Assembly (NCBI GenBank): GCA_903970355.1
Contig: CAJCIF010000033.1
Span: 1 to 9,114, forward strand
Reading direction: 5' to 3'
Length of the DNA: 9,114 nt
DNA from: Actinomycetota bacterium
Lineage (GTDB): Bacteria > Cyanobacteriota > Vampirovibrionia > Obscuribacterales > Obscuribacteraceae
Part shown: piece by piece, positions 5,801 through 9,114 of the stretch
Position numbering within the stretch: position 1 is the stretch's first letter
Layout of the letters: each line of letters begins with the position of its first letter
Notes under the pieces: model-generated
Told to the model about the DNA's origin: nothing
What the model saw: the letters and a program-made list of their open reading frames with translations, nothing else
The model's database searches: none
Made by a program: the position numbers and the translations under genes

Positions 5801-7753
5801 AATGGCCCGTATCTCTGGGAAATGCACACAAAGCTCTGCGAGCATATTCGGATAAGCAGAGCCAAGACCAGGAAGTACAAAAGCCAGGCGTCCGGAGGAA
5901 ACAGCATCACCAGGTTGGAAGTAAATTGACTGCGCAGTAAGACTGGCTAGATCAATTTCCTTTTGGACAAGAGCCGCAGTCGCAACGGAAAGTTTTTCAA
6001 GCAAATCATCACAATTGGCTGCCACTATAGCTATTCGGAATGCCTTTTCTGATTCTTTCGCCTTCTCGCAAATAGAATAGGCAATATCTTTGAACTCACT
6101 CTTGTTGTCTTTCTTTAGAAAATCGATGCAATGTGTTAGCTCTTCTTGCATCTCTTTAGCAGTCTTCGCTCCAAACAAAAAGAGTTCGGTTGCCCAATTG
6201 TGCAAAAGGTTCGGAGTTTGATTGAAATAATCGTCACGGCATTCTTCCAGGACAGCGTGAGCGTTTACGCCGCCGAACCCGAAGGCACTGACAGAAGCTC
6301 GTCTTGGTGATCCTGCTTCTGTACTTTCAAGACGCGCACTCAATTCCGGATGGGCAAGAGGATGAATCCAGGGCCGCGAACTATTGCTTAAATAGAGCGG
6401 TGAGTTCTGCCAGTCGAAATGGGAATTTGGTGTTTCAACACCGATCGCTGCCGGCAGCACTTTATGATAGAGAGACAGAGCTGCTTTTATGAGTCCAGCA
6501 ATACCGCTTGCAGCCTGGGCATGGCCGATCATCGCTTTCACAGAACCAATTGCACAGCGCGATTTATCTTTGGTTTCACCTTCTGAATCAAATACTTGTT
6601 GCAGAGCTTTTAGTTCGGCAATGTCACCAGATTTAGTGCCCGTGCCATGTGCCTCCACCAGACCTGTTTCCAACGGAGAAACACGAGCATCTTCATAGGC
6701 TCGGCTAATCGCAAGCGCTTCACCTTCTGCTGCCGGTGCGAGCATGCTCGTGCCTTTGCCGTCACTAGAACTGGCTATACCAGCAATGCTTGCGTAAATT
6801 CTGTCACCATCGCGCAGAGCATCTTCAAGACGTTTCAAAACAACAATGCCGATGCCTTCGCCAAGCAACGTACCATCTGCGCTGTCATCGAACGGCCGCA
6901 CTTGCTCCGAGGCAGAGAGGGCTTCTAATCCGCAGAACATCTGCGTAAAGCAAGGCAGTGAGTTAACGAAAACTCCGCCGGCCAGGGCAAGGTCACTCTT
7001 GCCGGAACGAAGATCATCAACTGCTATTTCGACAGCGATAAGTGAGGAGGCACAAGCGGAATCAAGAACAAGGCTTCTGCCATGAAATCCAAGCCGACCT
7101 GCTACCCGAGCTGCCAGTATGTTGGGCATAGCTCCCGGAATAGTGTCTGAATTGCAGGGAGCGAGCGAGTTACGCAATTCCTGCGCGAACATTTCGAGTC
7201 GCTCTTCAGTCCAATCCGGGAAGAATTCGGAGGCGACTTTCACTATTTGCCCGATTGTTTGGCCGTGCTGAATCATATTCATGGAGCCACGCCCCGGAGC
7301 GGAAGTTCTGCCCAGAATGACTTCTGCCTTTGTAGGATCAAAAGCTTTCTTCTGGTAACCTGCATCCGCCATGGCTTCGCAAGCCACTTTCAAAGCCAGC
7401 ATTTGATCCGGATCGGAGCCTTCTACTGTTTTTGGCATAACGCCTACTGACAGTGGATCAAAATCAGCAAGTTCCGTAATGAAGCCACCACGGCGGGCAT
7501 AGATATTGCCAAAGCGGTCGCGGTCCGGCTTAGCACGTTTGTCTACATTAAGGACGGTATGACCCCATTCCTTTTCAGTAGCTGTTCTCAAACAATCGCG
7601 GCCATAGAAAATGTTGTTCCAGTACGCTGCCAAATTCGGAGAATTTGGAAACAGACATGCCATGCCGATAATCGCCACGCGTTCAGACGCAGAGGACTCG
7701 GCGTTCTTCTGGACTTTTTTAGGACTCGGATCCAACTTCGACACCAGCACCAA
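2813..7753 (-). CDS. PUFA-synthase-like type I synthase subunit, KS-AT-DH-PPTase
   Basis: This 1646-residue subunit should condense acyl chains, transfer acyl groups, dehydrate and activate carrier proteins in iterative fatty-acyl/polyketide synthesis. KS, about 23-503: Cys234 in DSACASS, His369 in EAHGTGT and His411 in MIGH, the full triad at normal spacing. AT, about 620-960: nucleophile Ser724 in GCSTGE and His831 in PYHT, but no Arg where the malonyl-binding Arg normally lies. A Pro/Ser-rich linker (about 1003-1028) and helix (1030-1063) follow. Dehydratase double hotdog, about 1095-1385: His1114 in LLDHAIGG, Asp1301 in LLLDNATQ. Sfp-type phosphopantetheinyl transferase, about 1440-1646: GVGVDLE (Asp1531, Glu1533) and WAAKEAAAK (Lys1574, Glu1575). 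No carrier-protein domain is present, so it must work on carriers elsewhere, probably in the upstream subunit. The frame opens after a TAG at 7775-7777; possible starts are TTG 7753, GTG 7750 and GTG 7744, none with a good ribosome binding site. It overlaps the upstream ORF by 35 bases, suggesting translational coupling. The domain calls are secure; the product is unknown. Confidence 0.93.
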   Translation of the reverse strand: MVLVSKLDPSPKKVQKNAESSASERVAIIGMACLFPNSPNLAAYWNNIFYGRDCLRTATEKEWGHTVLNVDKRAKPDRDRFGNIYARRGGFITELADFDPLSVGVMPKTVEGSDPDQMLALKVACEAMADAGYQKKAFDPTKAEVILGRTSAPGRGSMNMIQHGQTIGQIVKVASEFFPDWTEERLEMFAQELRNSLAPCNSDTIPGAMPNILAARVAGRLGFHGRSLVLDSACASSLIAVEIAVDDLRSGKSDLALAGGVFVNSLPCFTQMFCGLEALSASEQVRPFDDSADGTLLGEGIGIVVLKRLEDALRDGDRIYASIAGIASSSDGKGTSMLAPAAEGEALAISRAYEDARVSPLETGLVEAHGTGTKSGDIAELKALQQVFDSEGETKDKSRCAIGSVKAMIGHAQAASGIAGLIKAALSLYHKVLPAAIGVETPNSHFDWQNSPLYLSNSSRPWIHPLAHPELSARLESTEAGSPRRASVSAFGFGGVNAHAVLEECRDDYFNQTPNLLHNWATELFLFGAKTAKEMQEELTHCIDFLKKDNKSEFKDIAYSICEKAKESEKAFRIAIVAANCDDLLEKLSVATAALVQKEIDLASLTAQSIYFQPGDAVSSGRLAFVLPGLGSAYPNMLAELCVHFPEIRAIFDFVDFVAKANQNESPCDKVFPRAEVGSANDSVTVAALAAMDNAVVTVLMAEWALFVLLIKLGIVPDVLLGCSTGEFAALTMGGAADILGGTPTFYHLSTGVANAIPKEKLADLRSIKVKASFEQIAPLMKKSGEVYLSADLSDKQVILTGSRANVDSLVNALESQGMEADYLPVAIPYHTALVKGMVATDRTEVDELELSPAALESWSCSIAAPYPEDPDATKLIMTELFSKPILLRKTIEALYEAGVTKFIEVGPKDTLTPVVSEILSTRPHLAVASNKQNGSAISQVQHMIATLFSSGIDVDAQYLFARRQPIAIDFGKPTQSRPPALLKLAYPEIMLKEGWQERLQYDPTKTHAPSEESVAQSPSSQPEPAPLIGPDAIVTSYLSNMSVFHENLMSAQNEVMLSYLGGSENPEGYSQDHGSQNTSNYPLLEGARFVHNEEALIADLAIDLNSHRYLLDHAIGGTVRQWPGFGERVHLLPLTVALELMAEVSSFYYPQLPVCELRNVRASRRIRIGAEGASLRIVARQLQEDQPAVQVAIYRGPESNEYQPSEALMLCEVVFGERPQPPQVQHPASKKNWQKSRFEQKGLYAKSAMFHGERMQSVRSVKGLQANENYGLVTARNAQGWFAADELQHPHFLLDPLLLDNATQLVLFHLFDLDEPVHALLPFMIDSVQFFTDLPLLEGDITVHAQFNSLNARGTDVNVSLLSENGLLLARFNSIKSRRITLEDSWRKLIESPAACYLSKPFTAAPDISLIEESVLPSDEGTLSWCADYLLAPRENQTYEALPNLRRKRDWLLGRIAAKDAVRRRLSAAEDMSVTYADIEIHNNPEGAPFVYSANLAEAQRDWKISITHKDGLAYAVATDRADVNGVGVDLEMQVEREAGFDDLAFAKSELDILSKLQGGKSSRNIAAAWAAKEAAAKAIKTGFESNPKNFRLASFDVQNNRCSVTVNSEVIHPHDSKLMTKVRTEAMQVELHFLANHVLAVCII

Positions 7754-9114
7754 GCCTGTTGAGTGATTTGCTTCCTACTCCACCAAGCCCTTCCACTAGA
7801 ATGGCCAATTCACCAGAATTGTCGTAGATAGCGAGATCACAGGTAAGCTCTGAAGTAGAGCTGTCGGGCGCAATAAATATGCGGGAAGTGAGAGGCGCGA
7901 CATCGGTAGCGCGATATCTCGTCAATCGTTTAAAGCCAGTGGGCAGCACTGTTATATCCAAAAACTTGCGAGCCCAAATTCCGCCGAGCTGCATAGAGCT
8001 GTCGAGCAAAATCGGATCGATTTGCCAGGGGCTGCCATCTGTATTGCTCAGATTATGCGCTGGTGAGGAAACACCAACCCCGCCTACAATGCCCTTTTCA
8101 CCCAGCAAGTCAATGCGTTGGATGCCCTGGAAGCGTGGTCCATGGAACAGCCATTGTCCATATATTTCATTCAGCTTAGGCGCATCAACTACTTCGCCCA
8201 ACTCGCTTTTTGCTTTTGCCAAATCGAATTTTTCGCGAGCGTTTTTGGACATTTTTTGCCGCATCTCGGCAGAGCCCATTACGAAGTCGGCTTTGAAATT
8301 GGTTCTGGCGCGATTCGCTGCTGTACGGAGGCTGGCTTGCAAACGCACCGTTCCATCAGTTTGCCTGGTTTCATTTACGCTTATATAGAACGTCTTCATG
8401 GGTGCATCAAATACGATACCACCAGGAATATCCATATTTTCAACAGTCAGTATCGACAATTCCGGATGCACCGACTTCACCGCTTCAGCCATGAACTCAA
8501 GTGAGAATGCCATCGGCATAACCGGAATTCCGTCAAAGGCGTGGTCTTGCAAGAAGAGGTCTTTTGCTTTGCCCACTTCAAAGGTAAATTCAAATCCGGA
8601 ATCACCAATGCGGTTCACGTTAGCTGCGTGCAGCTTCGGACCTTTCGGTTCCGGCAAAGAATCACGAGAAAGTTCGGCTACGAGCAGCACTTCTACGTGC
8701 TCCTTGTTCTCATTCTTCATTTCATTGATGAATGAATCTCTGCCTTGTTTGGCATCAATCATTGCCCAGCCGTAACTGGCAAATATGCTTTCCAATTCAG
8801 GTTGCGCCATGCCGCCCTTCCATGGTCCCCACATGATAGACATGGCTCTGCCCTTGACCTTGTCTTGCAAGGCAAGCGCTAGTTTGTTGACCGTTTCGTT
8901 AGCGGAAACATAATCGATTTGACCGGCATTGCCTGTTCGTCCCACAACGGATGAGAAGAAGACAAGTCTTTCAACTGTATCGAGCTTGAGGTGACGAGCT
9001 AGGGTAAAGGCGCCATTCACCTTGGTTTCAAAGACGCGCAGGAAAGAATCGACGTTCTTATCCTTGATATAGGCATCTTCAATAACGCCGGCGCCGTGAA
9101 TGACAACATCAATC
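7719..9114 (-). CDS. PUFA-synthase-like type I synthase subunit, C-terminal KR-DH part (5' end outside window)
   Basis: This is the last 464 residues of a larger synthase subunit whose frame runs off the right edge. A GTG at 9018-9020 is an internal Val, not the start. Visible residues 1 to about 147 are the end of a ketoreductase of the short-chain dehydrogenase type: VIHGAGVIED, then FFSSVVGRTGN (catalytic Ser54/55), GQIDYVSAN (Tyr68, Asn72) and the WGPWKGGM signature typical of PfaA-like and heterocyst-glycolipid-like synthases. A double-hotdog dehydratase follows, about 171-443, with His191 in QDHAFDG, LFHGPRFQGI, and Asp371 in DPILLDSSMQ, so both catalytic residues are kept. The chain ends 20 residues later without a carrier domain. 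KS, AT and carrier proteins would be expected in the unseen N-terminal part, as in PfaA. This subunit would reduce the 3-keto group to hydroxyl and dehydrate it. Its last codons overlap the start of the KS-AT-DH-PPTase gene in another frame, so the two are co-transcribed. Confidence 0.92.
   Translation of the reverse strand, partial: IDVVIHGAGVIEDAYIKDKNVDSFLRVFETKVNGAFTLARHLKLDTVERLVFFSSVVGRTGNAGQIDYVSANETVNKLALALQDKVKGRAMSIMWGPWKGGMAQPELESIFASYGWAMIDAKQGRDSFINEMKNENKEHVEVLLVAELSRDSLPEPKGPKLHAANVNRIGDSGFEFTFEVGKAKDLFLQDHAFDGIPVMPMAFSLEFMAEAVKSVHPELSILTVENMDIPGGIVFDAPMKTFYISVNETRQTDGTVRLQASLRTAANRARTNFKADFVMGSAEMRQKMSKNAREKFDLAKAKSELGEVVDAPKLNEIYGQWLFHGPRFQGIQRIDLLGEKGIVGGVGVSSPAHNLSNTDGSPWQIDPILLDSSMQLGGIWARKFLDITVLPTGFKRLTRYRATDVAPLTSRIFIAPDSSTSELTCDLAIYDNSGELAILVEGLGGVGSKSLNRLGAGVEVGSES

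Noticed and set aside
7879..8504. Long plus-strand frames (169 and 128 codons) opposite the KR-DH subunit
   Set aside because: They are antisense to strongly conserved KR-DH domains, lack ribosome binding sites, and their translations show no domain-like pattern.
9018..9020. GTG as the start of the KR-DH gene
   Set aside because: Conserved ketoreductase sequence (VIHGAGVIED and onward) continues in frame upstream of it to the window edge, so this is an internal Val codon.

Overview
The window looks like bacterial chromosome of moderate G+C (judged by eye). It holds the 3' part of a large multi-domain synthase locus on the minus strand, one unrecognised minus-strand gene, and two plus-strand genes for exported proteins. 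The lineage cannot be fixed from this sequence. The type of KS/KR/DH domains, the helical exported protein and the GLP-type helical repeats remind me of Vampirovibrionia/Obscuribacterales or of deltaproteobacterial and planctomycete relatives, but that is a weak inference.

Layout. Positions 1-185 are the window edge plus the leader of the first gene, with inverted repeats, a T8 run, a TTGACA box and a small hairpin touching the Shine-Dalgarno sequence. Positions 186-566 (+) encode a short secreted helical protein. The gap 567-738 contains two hairpins: a near-perfect 17-bp palindrome (600-637) and a stem just before the next start (709-728). Positions 739-1680 (+) encode a second exported protein made of two copies of a roughly 100-residue domain. 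It converges with 1696-2577 (-), a cytoplasmic helical protein of unknown function, across 15 bases that carry a compact hairpin terminator able to serve both strands. The spacer 2578-2812 holds little beyond a weak minus-strand terminator candidate.

From 2813 to the right edge everything is one minus-strand synthase operon. The upstream subunit (7719-9114, 5' end outside the window) shows the end of a ketoreductase followed by a double-hotdog dehydratase. The downstream subunit (2813-7753, 1646 residues) is KS - AT - linker - dehydratase - Sfp-type phosphopantetheinyl transferase. The two frames overlap by 35 bases. The KS, KR and DH sequences look like the PUFA-synthase/PfaA-like (and heterocyst-glycolipid-like) iterative type I synthases, not like modular antibiotic PKSs. 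Together the visible parts supply condensation, acyl transfer, ketoreduction, two dehydrations and carrier-protein activation. Carrier proteins and an enoyl reductase are not in the window and are expected upstream or elsewhere. The product is probably a long-chain fatty-acyl or polyketide lipid (inference).

The most interesting points are the unusual subunit architecture with a built-in PPTase and no carrier protein, an AT domain that keeps its catalytic Ser and His but lacks the Arg that usually binds malonyl, the out-of-frame overlap of the two synthase ORFs with only TTG/GTG starts, the duplicated domain of the 739-1680 protein, and the 600-637 palindrome.
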